Below are positions 17,081-25,127 of a DNA stretch of 64,000 bases, piece by piece. A program made the translations under genes and the position numbers. The first letter of the stretch is position 1. Each line of letters starts with the position of its first letter. The stretch is from the NCBI GenBank assembly GCA_035627375.1, contig DASPLX010000039.1, positions 1 to 64,000 of the forward strand, written 5' to 3'. This stretch comes from DASPLX01 sp035627375. Its GTDB lineage: Bacteria > Pseudomonadota > Gammaproteobacteria > Burkholderiales > Burkholderiaceae_D. The notes beneath the pieces were generated by a model. The model was not told where the DNA came from, made no database searches, and was given only the letters and a program-made list of their open reading frames with translations.

Positions 17081-17500
17081 ATGCGCAGATACCACACCCC
17101 CGCCGATTGCATGGAACGCCAGAAGGGCAGCCTGCCGGATCTGCTCGGTGTGGAAGTGATCGAAGTAGGCACGCAGACTCTCCATGCCAAAATGGAAATC
17201 AAGCCGCATCATCTGGCGCCGAACGGCTACCTGCACGCGGCCTCGGTGGTGATGCTGGCCGATACCTGCTGCGGCTACGGCTGCATCGCCAACCTGCCGG
17301 ACGGCGCCGAGAGCTTCACGACGATCGAATTGAAGAGCAATCATCTCGGGACGGCGCGCAACGGCTGGATCGAATGCCGCGCGACGCCGGTCCATCTCGG
17401 CCGCACGACGCAAGTGTGGGATGCGACGGTGACCTCGTCCGACGGCAAGACCATCGCGTTGTTCCGTTGCACGCAAATGATCCTGTGGCCGCGCAAGTGA
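17081..17500 (+). CDS. PaaI/hotdog-fold thioesterase
   Basis: A 139-residue hotdog protein. GYLHAASVVMLADTCCGYGC is the central helix with the active-site region, preceded by HHLAPNGYLHA; FTTIELKSNHLGTARNGWIECRATPVHLGRTTQVWDATV is the usual strand series. It probably hydrolyses an acyl-CoA thioester; no paa genes are nearby. It is divergent from the ParA gene, with 69 bases between. Confidence 0.85.
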   Translation: MRRYHTPADCMERQKGSLPDLLGVEVIEVGTQTLHAKMEIKPHHLAPNGYLHAASVVMLADTCCGYGCIANLPDGAESFTTIELKSNHLGTARNGWIECRATPVHLGRTTQVWDATVTSSDGKTIALFRCTQMILWPRK

Positions 17501-17553
17501 CGACGGCGCGGGAGTAAAATGCGCTCCATTCGTCACCTCGAGCCGCACGCACA

Positions 17554-18417
17554 ATGAAGAAAACCGCCGCCCACTCTTCCGAGTACTACAACGTCCAATA
17601 CAATGCGCGCGCGATGGTTGCGGATCACCCGCGCATCTTCACGCGCTGGAAGGAAGAGTCGGCGCGGGTGCGGCGCACGGCGGCTGGCCTGTTCGACATC
17701 GCCTTCGGCGACTCGGCGGACGAACGCCTCGATTTCTTCCCCGCCAGCCGTTCCGACGCGCCCTTGCTCGTCTTCATCCACGGCGGCTGGTGGCGCTCGC
17801 TCGACAAGTCCGATTTCTCCTTCGTCGCGCCGGCCTACACGCGCGCCGGCATCAATGTCGCGCTGACCAACTATTCGCTGGCGCCGGCCGCGACGATCGA
17901 GGACATCGTGCGCCAGCAATTGCGCGCGCTCGCGTGGCTTTACCGGCATGCCGAACGATACGATTTCAACCATCGCCGCATCGTCGTCGCCGGCCACTCC
18001 GCCGGCGCCCACCTGGCGGCGATGCTGATGGCGGCGGTGTGGCCCGCGCTCGGCGCCGACCTGCCGCCCGACCTGGTCAAGGCCGGCGTCCTGCTGTCGG
18101 GCATATACGATCTCGATCCGGTGCGGCATGCGGACTTCGTCAATGTCGATCTCAAGCTGACGCCGGAACGCGTCGGCCCACTCTCGCCCGCGCATCTGCC
18201 GCAATCGCATGCGGCGCCGTTCATCACGGCGGTCGGCGGGCTCGAGTCGGACGAATTCAAACGCCAGACCGATCTGATCGATACGGCCTGGAGCGGCAAT
18301 CATGTCGCCCGCGTCGCGGCGCCCGACGCCAATCACCTGACCATCTGCGATGCGCTCGCCGCGCCCGGCCACGCGCTTTGCGAGGCAGTTCGCGAACTCG
18401 TGCTCGCGCGCCGTTGA
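17554..18417 (+). CDS. Alpha/beta hydrolase, kynurenine-formamidase/esterase-like
   Basis: A 287-residue protein with FIHGGWWR (oxyanion hole HGGWW) near 75-82, VVAGHSAGAHLAAM with the nucleophile Ser, and the C-terminal DANHLTICD carrying the catalytic His. The HGG-GHSAG pattern and the N-terminal segment YNVQYNARAMVADHPRIFTRW match carboxylesterase and arylformamidase-like enzymes. No kyn genes are adjacent, so tryptophan breakdown is unproven. Confidence 0.85.
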   Translation: MKKTAAHSSEYYNVQYNARAMVADHPRIFTRWKEESARVRRTAAGLFDIAFGDSADERLDFFPASRSDAPLLVFIHGGWWRSLDKSDFSFVAPAYTRAGINVALTNYSLAPAATIEDIVRQQLRALAWLYRHAERYDFNHRRIVVAGHSAGAHLAAMLMAAVWPALGADLPPDLVKAGVLLSGIYDLDPVRHADFVNVDLKLTPERVGPLSPAHLPQSHAAPFITAVGGLESDEFKRQTDLIDTAWSGNHVARVAAPDANHLTICDALAAPGHALCEAVRELVLARR

Positions 18418-18604
18418 CACTCCTTCCGTGCATGCCGGCCGACATGCGCAGCGATGCATCGCATCGTTCCCGCTCGCCGCGCTCCGTGGTCACGATGCCA
18501 TAACGCCCGCGAATTGCTATGCTCATTTCCTAAATCTAGGTATGATTGAGCGAACATCATGGGGCCAGACGGCGTCGGCGAACACTATTCGCGCCGCACT
18601 GGCG

Positions 18605-18626
18605 GGTTCGGCGCATGCGCCGAACC
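18605..18626. repeat. Perfect 22-base palindrome GGTTCGGCGCA / TGCGCCGAACC
   Basis: Eleven-base arms with no loop. The outer GGTTCGG/CCGAACC and the central GCATGC resemble the inverted repeat at 4346-4369. It could be an operator or a REP-like element. Confidence 0.75.
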
Positions 18627-18641
18627 GTAGGGGGCGAATTG

Positions 18642-18740
18642 ATGGAAATCGCGAAAATCAAAACAATTAAAACCTCGACAACGCATCCATCTCCGGCTTG
18701 GTCCGGTTCGACATTCCGCGCATCGTCTCCATGCACATGA
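18642..18740 (+). CDS. Possible small leader peptide upstream of cheZ
   Basis: A 32-codon frame starting MEIAKIKTIKTSTTHPSP, with AGGGGGC about 7 bases before the ATG as a fair ribosome site. The N-terminus is Lys/Ile-rich, unlike the surrounding coding style. No homology is recognised. It may be chance. Confidence 0.25.
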   Translation: MEIAKIKTIKTSTTHPSPAWSGSTFRASSPCT

Positions 18741-18782
18741 CAATAGGACAAGAACTTACACGATTTATGGAGAAGCACTGAC

Positions 18783-19565
18783 ATGACGAGCGCCGGAGAC
18801 GAATTTGAAGCCTTGTTCGACGAGGTAGCGGCCCAGCGAGTACAAACGGCGGCGGCCGCGCCCGCGCCGGCGGAAAGCGAACCGGCCGCGCCGGCGTCGT
18901 CGACGACCGTCGAAGAGGCGCAAGCGACGCTCGAGAATCTGGCCGACAAGCCGATGTTCGAACGTCTCGGCACCATCGTTCGCATCATGCACGATTCGCT
19001 GCGCGAACTCGGCTACGACCGCTCGCTGTCCGAGGTCGCATCCCAGATCGGCGATGCCAAGGGCCGCCTCGAGTACATCGCCACGCTGACGGAACAGGCC
19101 GCCAACAAGGTGCTCAACGCCATCGACGTCGGCATGCCGGAACAGGAGAACATGGTCGAAACGGCCAAGGGCATGGAAGACCGCTGGAACGCGCTGTTCG
19201 AAGGCAGGATGAGCGTCGAGGAGTTCAAGGCCCTTGCCGCCGACTCGCGCCAGTTCGCCGCCAAGGTCGCCGCCTCCGCGGAAGCGGAAAAAGCGCGCCT
19301 GCTCGACATCATGATGGCGCAGGACTTCCAGGACATCACCGGCCAGCTGATCAAGAAGATCGTCGCCATCACCAACAAGACCGAGCATGAGCTGGCACAG
19401 CTGCTGAAGGACAACGCGCCGCCCGAAATGAAGGCCGCGATCGAAGCGGCGGAAGCCAAGGCCGCGGAGGAAAAGCCGGCCGAGCTGATGCAAGGGCCCT
19501 CGGTCGCCGGCGTCGCCCTGGTGCAGGACGATGTCGACAACCTGCTGGCGGAGCTGGGATTCTAA
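18783..19565 (+). CDS. cheZ: Protein phosphatase CheZ
   Basis: A 260-residue cytosolic phosphatase that removes phosphate from CheY-P and ends the chemotactic signal. The active-site segment MAQDFQDITGQLIKK has Asp184 and Gln188, equivalent to E. coli Asp143 and Gln147. The C-terminal CheY-binding tail VDNLLAELGF is intact, following a flexible Ala/Glu-rich linker (about 205-248). The N-terminal 45 residues are Ala/Pro-rich. GGAGAAG lies nine bases before the ATG. It is followed by a cheA-like gene, not by cheY or the flagellar flh genes. Confidence 0.95.
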   Translation: MTSAGDEFEALFDEVAAQRVQTAAAAPAPAESEPAAPASSTTVEEAQATLENLADKPMFERLGTIVRIMHDSLRELGYDRSLSEVASQIGDAKGRLEYIATLTEQAANKVLNAIDVGMPEQENMVETAKGMEDRWNALFEGRMSVEEFKALAADSRQFAAKVAASAEAEKARLLDIMMAQDFQDITGQLIKKIVAITNKTEHELAQLLKDNAPPEMKAAIEAAEAKAAEEKPAELMQGPSVAGVALVQDDVDNLLAELGF

Positions 19566-19694
19566 CGCGTCCATGAAAACGACAGTGGCAAGACGCGCCG
19601 GCACTGCGGGGCTGCGTACTCCCGCAAGCCTGCGGCGCGAAGGGCTCGCCGCCTCCACGGCGACGCAGCAAGCGGCATTTTGATAGGGGATCCG

Positions 19695-21569
19695 ATGGAC
19701 GACATGCTCAAGGAATTCGTGGTCGAGGCGCTGGACCTCGCATCGAACGTTGAAGAGCACTTGCTGTCGCTGGAACGGCAGCCGAACGATCCGGACATCC
19801 TGAACGCCGTATTCCGGTCCTTCCATACCATCAAGGGCGGCGCCGGTTTCATGAACCTCGGCGCCATGGTCTCCGCCTGCCATCTCACCGAAAACCTGTT
19901 CGACGCGCTGCGTACCGGCAAGGCGCCGGTCACCCCGCTCGCCATCGAGGCGGCGCTGCAGGCGAGCGGCTTCGTCGCCGGCCAATTGCAGCAGTTGGCC
20001 GGCGGCGCCGCGCCCGAAGACCTGCCGGCGATGCCGAAGGTGCTGGAAGACATTCTCACCGATGCCATCGAAGGCAAGACCGCGCCGACGGAGCACGCCA
20101 AGCCGAAAAAGGCGAAAGCCAAGGCCAAGGCGGCCGCCAAGCCCAAGAGCAAGGCGAAGTCGAAAACCGCCGAGGAAAGCTCCGCGGCGACCGGCGAGAA
20201 CGTCGATTGGGAAGCTCTGTATCGCGCCGTCGCGCCGGATGGCATCCACGCCGCAACGATCGTCGAAGACGAGGAAGATGAAGAGGAGGAAGATCAAGCA
20301 ACCTCCGCGGCAGCCGTCGATGCCGCGGAGGTCGCCGCCCGCCTGTCATCGCAAGAGCAGGTCGCCAAGGTCATCAATGCGCCGATCAAGGAAGACAGCA
20401 TCCGCATCGATGCCGCCAAGCTCGACGCCTTGCTCGAAGTGGCCGGCGAATCGGTGCAGGCCGCCAACCAGGCCGCCGTCCTGCTGGAAAAACTCATGCA
20501 GTTCAAGTTCGAGGGCATCGCCGCGACCCTGATGTCGGCGCTGGCCGAGACCCTGAACCGCGCATCGCGCTATTCGACCGAATTGCAGCGCGCGACGCTG
20601 TCGACGCGCATGCAGCCGGTCGGCAAGCTGTTCCAGAAATTCCCGCGCCTGGTGCGCGAACTCGCGCGCGATCTCGGCAAGGATGTCGACCTGGTCATCG
20701 ATGGGGCGGAAACCGAGGTCGACCGCGTAGTGGTGGACAGCCTCTACGATCCGCTCGTGCACATGCTGCGCAATGCGCTCGATCACGGCATCGAAGACAA
20801 GGAAAATCGCATCGCCCGCGGCAAGCCGACCAAGGCCGTCATTTCCCTCAAGGCCTGGCAGGAGGCCAGCAGCGTCATCATCGAGATCGCCGACGACGGC
20901 AAGGGCATGGATGCCGACGAGATACGCCGCAAGGCCATCAAGAAGGGATTGATCGGCGAAAGCGCCGCCCAATCTCCCGAGGAAGCCTATCAGCTCATCT
21001 TCCTGCCGGGCTTCTCCACCAAGGATGTCGCATCCAGCGTCTCCGGACGGGGCGTGGGCATGGACGTGGTCAAGACCGCCGTCGAAAAGCATCGCGGCGC
21101 GATCCGCATCGATTCCAAGCTCGGCCTTGGCACCACCTTCACCATCCGCCTGCCGATCGAATTGTCGATCGTGCCGACCATGCTGGTGCATACCTCGGGC
21201 GCGGCGCTGGGCATGCCGATGGCCGTGGTGGAACGGGTGGTGGAACTGCCGGAAGAATTTTCCTCCGTCGGCGGCCAGCCGGTATTCCGCGATCAGGGCC
21301 GGCCGTTGCCGGTGCTGTCGCTGGCCGGCGTGCTCGGCTACGATCCGGCGACGGAAAAAGTCGGCATCGTCATCGCCGCGCCGCATCCGTACATACTGGC
21401 GGTGGAAGCCGTGGACGGCACCGCGGATCTCGTGATCAAGCCGATGACGGCAATGCCGGCGCGCGGCATCGCGGGTACAGCCCGCTCGGCCGAGGGCGAA
21501 CTGGTGCTGATCATCGGGCTGTCCTTCCTGCTCGACGGCTGCCGCACGACGACCCGGCTCGCGGCCTGA
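19695..21569 (+). CDS. cheA: CheA-type chemotaxis histidine kinase without a recognisable CheY-binding (P2) domain
   Basis: A 624-residue cytosolic kinase; the start at 19695 has AGGGG before it. An Hpt domain has SFHTIKGGAGF with phospho-acceptor His44. Residues 130-200 are a low-complexity Lys/Ala then Glu/Asp stretch, where a P2 domain would sit. P3 dimerisation begins at SIRIDAAKLDALLEVAGE (about 235). The ATPase domain has LRNALDHG (N box, near 359), IADDGKGMD (G1), FLPGFSTKD (F) and SGRGVGMDVV (G2). A CheW-like P5 domain starts at about 490. It lies 129 bases after cheZ. Its missing P2 suggests a cognate CheY or regulator that docks differently. Confidence 0.88.
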   Translation: MDDMLKEFVVEALDLASNVEEHLLSLERQPNDPDILNAVFRSFHTIKGGAGFMNLGAMVSACHLTENLFDALRTGKAPVTPLAIEAALQASGFVAGQLQQLAGGAAPEDLPAMPKVLEDILTDAIEGKTAPTEHAKPKKAKAKAKAAAKPKSKAKSKTAEESSAATGENVDWEALYRAVAPDGIHAATIVEDEEDEEEEDQATSAAAVDAAEVAARLSSQEQVAKVINAPIKEDSIRIDAAKLDALLEVAGESVQAANQAAVLLEKLMQFKFEGIAATLMSALAETLNRASRYSTELQRATLSTRMQPVGKLFQKFPRLVRELARDLGKDVDLVIDGAETEVDRVVVDSLYDPLVHMLRNALDHGIEDKENRIARGKPTKAVISLKAWQEASSVIIEIADDGKGMDADEIRRKAIKKGLIGESAAQSPEEAYQLIFLPGFSTKDVASSVSGRGVGMDVVKTAVEKHRGAIRIDSKLGLGTTFTIRLPIELSIVPTMLVHTSGAALGMPMAVVERVVELPEEFSSVGGQPVFRDQGRPLPVLSLAGVLGYDPATEKVGIVIAAPHPYILAVEAVDGTADLVIKPMTAMPARGIAGTARSAEGELVLIIGLSFLLDGCRTTTRLAA

Positions 21570-21618
21570 CGGCGAGCCGTACGGCCGGCCGCGTCACGCC
21601 GCGCCACGCGCATGCGGC

Positions 21619-22047
21619 TCAATGGTCCGGGATGACCATGTCCATCACGAGTTTCCAGTCGCCGTCCACCCACACATCGATGGTCGTGACCGTCGCCGTG
21701 ACGCCGGCACCGATGCTATGCATCAAGGCCTGCTGCCTCTCGCGTATCCTTTGCCTGTCCTTGAACAACTGGCCCTTGCCGGTCAGCAGGACGGCGTGGT
21801 CCGAGAAAATGGCGGCATCGCCCTTCTCCCACTCCGTCTTCCACTGCGCGCTGCCGCGCTCGATCGCGGCTCTCGCCTGCGCCAGCAGGGCAGCGGAATC
21901 GGGGCGGTCCTGCGCGAAGGCGGCGCATGGTCGATCAAGCATGCCGAAATATCGACGCTCGGCCGCTATCATGATTTTGCCGATGTTTTTGCCGATCTCG
22001 CCCGCGACTTCGGATAAGATCGGGGAGACCGGACAACGCCGCTCCAT
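21619..22047 (-). CDS. Hypothetical protein, possibly NTF2/SnoaL-like
   Basis: A frame of up to 142 codons. The C-terminal 80 residues look like an NTF2-fold protein: SAQWKTEWEKGDAAIFSDHAVLL, then TTIDVWVDGDWKLVMDMVIPDH. The N-terminal 40 residues are not convincing and no good ribosome site precedes the first ATG, so the real start may be one of the later Met codons. It is divergent from the TonB-like gene. Function unknown. Confidence 0.45.
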   Translation of the reverse strand: MERRCPVSPILSEVAGEIGKNIGKIMIAAERRYFGMLDRPCAAFAQDRPDSAALLAQARAAIERGSAQWKTEWEKGDAAIFSDHAVLLTGKGQLFKDRQRIRERQQALMHSIGAGVTATVTTIDVWVDGDWKLVMDMVIPDH

Positions 22048-22080
22048 ACGACGCCGGGCCGAATCGGGCTGAATTCTTGC

Positions 22081-23730
22081 ATGGATTTTTCGACCACTTC
22101 ACGCGGCTGGCGACCTGCCGGACGAGTTCGCGAACGTCTCGTCATCGGGTTGACGCTGTCGCTGCTCGCGCACGGATTCATCCTGTCGCTCGAGTTCGGC
22201 ATGCCGGGGCTCGGCTTGCCGGACCTCGCGGCGCCGTGGAAGGAACGCCGCGCCCAATCGCAGGACTTGCATGTCGTCCTCGCGCCGGCCGCGCCGCCGA
22301 TACCGGCTTCACCGCCGGCCGAACCATCCGCTCCCGACTACCTGGCGGCGGCGCCAGCCGCTGTTCCGGACAAGACGCTCAAGGCTCTCCCTCCCCGGCC
22401 GCGGCCGGCACCGAAGCCGGAGCCCGCCAAGCGCAAGTCCGTCGCCGTCAAGCCGCCGAAATCCTTTCCACCGCAAGCCAAGTCGCAACCGAAACTCATC
22501 ACGCAGACCGAGCCGCGCAGCGAAGCCTTCGCCGTGACGCCGCCGGATCCCGAGCTCCCGGCGCAATCCGTGACTTCGAAAACCGAGGCGCAGGAACCGC
22601 CGACCGCAGTCGCCGAAGTGCCTGCGCCGGAACCGGTGCCCGCGGAAGCGGCCGCGCCCACGCCGCCGGCAGCGCAACGCGAGCAGGAGCGTCTCGAAGA
22701 GGAAACCGCGCAGCGCGAAGCGGAACAGCGGGCGCAGGAAGCCGAAGCCCGGAAACTGGCGGAGGAAAGCGCGAAGCGCCAGGCGCAAGAGCAAGCGCTG
22801 GAGGCGCAGCGTCAAGCGGAACAAGACGCAAAAGAGGCAAGGCAGCGGGAAGCGGCGCTCGCCCTCCAGCGCGAGCAAGAGGCGGCGCGCAAGCACGAGC
22901 AGGAAGCCGCCGCGCGACGCGCGCGGGAACTCGAAGAGCAACGCCTGGCGGACCTGCGGAAGCAGGAAGAAGAAAGAGCGCGCCGGGAACGGGAGCGCGA
23001 ACTCGAAGCGCACAGGCAAGAGGAGGAAGCGGCCCGGCAAAGACAGGCCGATGAATTGGCCCGGCGAAAACAAGAAGAAGAGCTCGCCGCCCGGGCACGC
23101 GAACAGGAGTTCGCACGCCAGCGTGCCGAGGCCGCCGCCGCGCAGCAACGCGAACGCGACCGGATCGCCGAAGAGAATGCACGCGCTGCCGCAGCCGCCG
23201 CGGCAGCGGCCGCCAGGCAAGGCGCCGCCGACGGGCGGCAGGGAGGCGCCGCGCCGTTGCCGCGCGACCTGTTTGGCGGAGGCATCGCATCGCGCGCGCT
23301 CGAGCTGGCTCGCCGTCCCGACCTATTGCGCCCGGAACCGCAGCGCCCGGCAAACGATGCGGAACGTTCGTCGCGGCGTTCGGTATTCGGCAGCCTCGAC
23401 CGCGATGTCGGTCTGGCGATGTATATCAAGAGCTGGACATTGAAGATCGAGCGCAACGGCAGCTTGAATTATTCGCAAGCCTCGAAGGAAAGGGCGCGCG
23501 GCGATCCTGTCGTGACGGTCGCGATCCGCAGCGACGGCAGCGTCGAGGATGTGGTCATCAATCGTTCGAGCGGCCGCGCCGAGCTCGACGAGGCGGTGCG
23601 CCGCATCGTCAGGCTGAATGCGCGCTACGCGGTGTTTCCGCCGGAATTGGCGCGCAAATACGATGTCATCGAAATCCGGCGCCTCTGGAATTTCGACGAG
23701 ACGCTGAGGCTGATGGAAGAAATCCGCTGA
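22081..23730 (+). CDS. TonB/TolA-like protein with long charged coiled coil
   Basis: A 549-residue protein. One membrane helix near the N-terminus (about 20-38, VIGLTLSLLAHGFILSLEFG) anchors it in the inner membrane with the rest in the periplasm. Residues 60-200 are Pro/Ala-rich, 200-380 are an Arg/Glu/Ala/Gln coiled coil of the TolA type, and the C-terminal ~100 residues (VVTVAIRSDGSVEDVVINRSSG, then ARYAVFPPELARKYDVIEIRRLW) are a TonB-type C-terminal domain. Such proteins transmit inner-membrane energy to outer-membrane receptors. There is no exbB/exbD or tolQ/tolR pair beside it. Confidence 0.85.
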   Translation: MDFSTTSRGWRPAGRVRERLVIGLTLSLLAHGFILSLEFGMPGLGLPDLAAPWKERRAQSQDLHVVLAPAAPPIPASPPAEPSAPDYLAAAPAAVPDKTLKALPPRPRPAPKPEPAKRKSVAVKPPKSFPPQAKSQPKLITQTEPRSEAFAVTPPDPELPAQSVTSKTEAQEPPTAVAEVPAPEPVPAEAAAPTPPAAQREQERLEEETAQREAEQRAQEAEARKLAEESAKRQAQEQALEAQRQAEQDAKEARQREAALALQREQEAARKHEQEAAARRARELEEQRLADLRKQEEERARRERERELEAHRQEEEAARQRQADELARRKQEEELAARAREQEFARQRAEAAAAQQRERDRIAEENARAAAAAAAAAARQGAADGRQGGAAPLPRDLFGGGIASRALELARRPDLLRPEPQRPANDAERSSRRSVFGSLDRDVGLAMYIKSWTLKIERNGSLNYSQASKERARGDPVVTVAIRSDGSVEDVVINRSSGRAELDEAVRRIVRLNARYAVFPPELARKYDVIEIRRLWNFDETLRLMEEIR

Positions 23731-23770
23731 CGCCGGCCGCCGGGGCGCGCTCAATGGAAGCGGATTCCGC

Positions 23771-24034
23771 TCAAGCCTGCCGCGCGGCTTGCGCGAGCTT
23801 GTGCACCAGCGTCTGCGGACCGGATAGCCGCAACCCCATGTGGGATTCAGCGACCGCTTCCAGTTCGCCCTCCGGCAGCACGATCGTATAGCTGATCAAT
23901 TCCTCGGAGCCGCCCAGGTCATGCGACGACAACATCATGTAGCCGCCGCTGTAAATGACGGCCTGGCGCAGGCGCTCGACGAGTTTGCCGTCCCATTCGG
24001 CGCCGAGTTCGACGGTGGTTTGCACGGAATCCAT
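23771..24034 (-). CDS. Small conserved-type protein of unknown function
   Basis: An 87-residue soluble protein starting MDSVQTTVELGAEWDGKLVE; longer open frames upstream run through the next gene and are not credible. The sequence has a balanced composition with the segment YSGGYMMLSSHDLGGSEELI and no known motif, signal peptide or membrane helix. It is 23 bases downstream of the fumarylacetoacetase-family gene on the same strand and is probably cotranscribed with it. Confidence 0.65.
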   Translation of the reverse strand: MDSVQTTVELGAEWDGKLVERLRQAVIYSGGYMMLSSHDLGGSEELISYTIVLPEGELEAVAESHMGLRLSGPQTLVHKLAQAARQA

Positions 24035-24057
24035 TGTGAAATATGCCGGTCTTGTGT

Positions 24058-25053
24058 TTAACGAGCTGTCTTGGCCGCAGGCGCCACCTGCTGGTGGATG
24101 GCTCCGAAAATCGACTTGCCGTTGGCATCCAGCATCTCGATGCGAATCGTGTCGCCGAACTTCATGAACGGGGTCTTGGCTTCGCCGTCGGCGATCGTTT
24201 CGAGGCAGCGCTTTTCCGCGATGCATGCATAGCCCTTCTTGGCATCCTTGTTCGAGATCGTGCCCGAGCCGACGATGGTGCCGGCGCGCGCGTTGCGCGT
24301 CTTGGCAAGATGAGCGATCAACTGCGGAAAATTGAAGACCATGTCGGCCCCGGCATTCGGCTGGCCGACCAATGCGCCGTTCCAGGTCACGCGCAGCGGC
24401 AGATGCACCTTGCCGTTGTCCCAGGCGCCGGCGAGCTCGTCGGGGGTAACCGCCACCGGCGAAAAGCTCGACGCCGGCTTGGACTGGAAAAAGCCGAAGC
24501 CCTTCGCCAGTTCGGCGGGAATCAGGTTGCGCAGCGAAACATCGTTGACCAGCATCAGCAGCTTGATATGGGATAGCGCATCGTCGGCGTCCGTGCCCAT
24601 CGGCACGTCGTCGGTCACCACGGCGACCTCGCCCTCGAAGTCGATGCCCCATTCCTCGGAGGCCAGAACGATGTCGTCCGTCGGACCGATGAAATCGTCG
24701 CTGCCGCCCTGGTACATCAGCGGATCGTGCCAGAACGACTCCGGCATCTCCGCGTTGCGCGCGCGGCGCACGAGTTCCACATGGTTGACATAGGCAGAGC
24801 CGTCGGCCCACTGATAGGCGCGCGGCAGGGGCGCCATGCATTGCCGCGGTTCGAAATCGAAAGCGCGATGCGCGCGGCCGGCATTCAATTCTTCATACAG
24901 GCGTTCGAGTTGCGGGGCGATGAATTGCCAATCGTCGAGCGCGCGCTGCAGCGTCGGCGCAACGCCGTCGGCCATGACCGCCGTCTTGAGATCGCGCGAA
25001 ACAACCGCCAGCGCACCGTCGCGGGTGCCGTCCTTGAGAGTCGCCAGTTTCAT
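24058..25053 (-). CDS. Fumarylacetoacetate hydrolase family protein
   Basis: A 331-residue cytosolic enzyme. Metal-binding residues of the FAH fold are in DFEGEVAVVTDDV (about 138-150), and GSGTISNKDAKKGYACIAEKR with MKFGDTIRIEMLD matches the C-terminal active-site region. Members hydrolyse C-C bonds of beta-diketones or oxo-acids in aromatic degradation. The N-terminal segment with DWQFIAPQLERLYEELNAG is longer than in short FAHD1-like members and is typical of a Burkholderiales form. No hmgA or maiA gene is adjacent. Confidence 0.9.
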   Translation of the reverse strand: MKLATLKDGTRDGALAVVSRDLKTAVMADGVAPTLQRALDDWQFIAPQLERLYEELNAGRAHRAFDFEPRQCMAPLPRAYQWADGSAYVNHVELVRRARNAEMPESFWHDPLMYQGGSDDFIGPTDDIVLASEEWGIDFEGEVAVVTDDVPMGTDADDALSHIKLLMLVNDVSLRNLIPAELAKGFGFFQSKPASSFSPVAVTPDELAGAWDNGKVHLPLRVTWNGALVGQPNAGADMVFNFPQLIAHLAKTRNARAGTIVGSGTISNKDAKKGYACIAEKRCLETIADGEAKTPFMKFGDTIRIEMLDANGKSIFGAIHQQVAPAAKTAR

Positions 25054-25127
25054 TCACTGCCCCGGGAAAGAAAAAACATTGTTATTTTACAGCGACCACG
25101 GGAGCGGATTCCTTTCGGAACGGGAAA

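Larger units (their letters stand above)
18418..18782. other. Gene-poor leader region upstream of cheZ (365 bases)
   Basis: The region is less GC-rich than its flanks from about 18520. It holds a perfect 22-base palindrome (18605-18626), a possible 32-codon reading frame (18642-18740), and GGAGAAG before the cheZ start. No clear sigma-28 flagellar promoter was found. Confidence 0.6.

Noticed and set aside
16400..17554. A 384-residue ParA protein with an N-terminal extension
   Set aside because: The extra 180 residues lie opposite the thioesterase gene and do not match the family; the ATPase begins at 17011.
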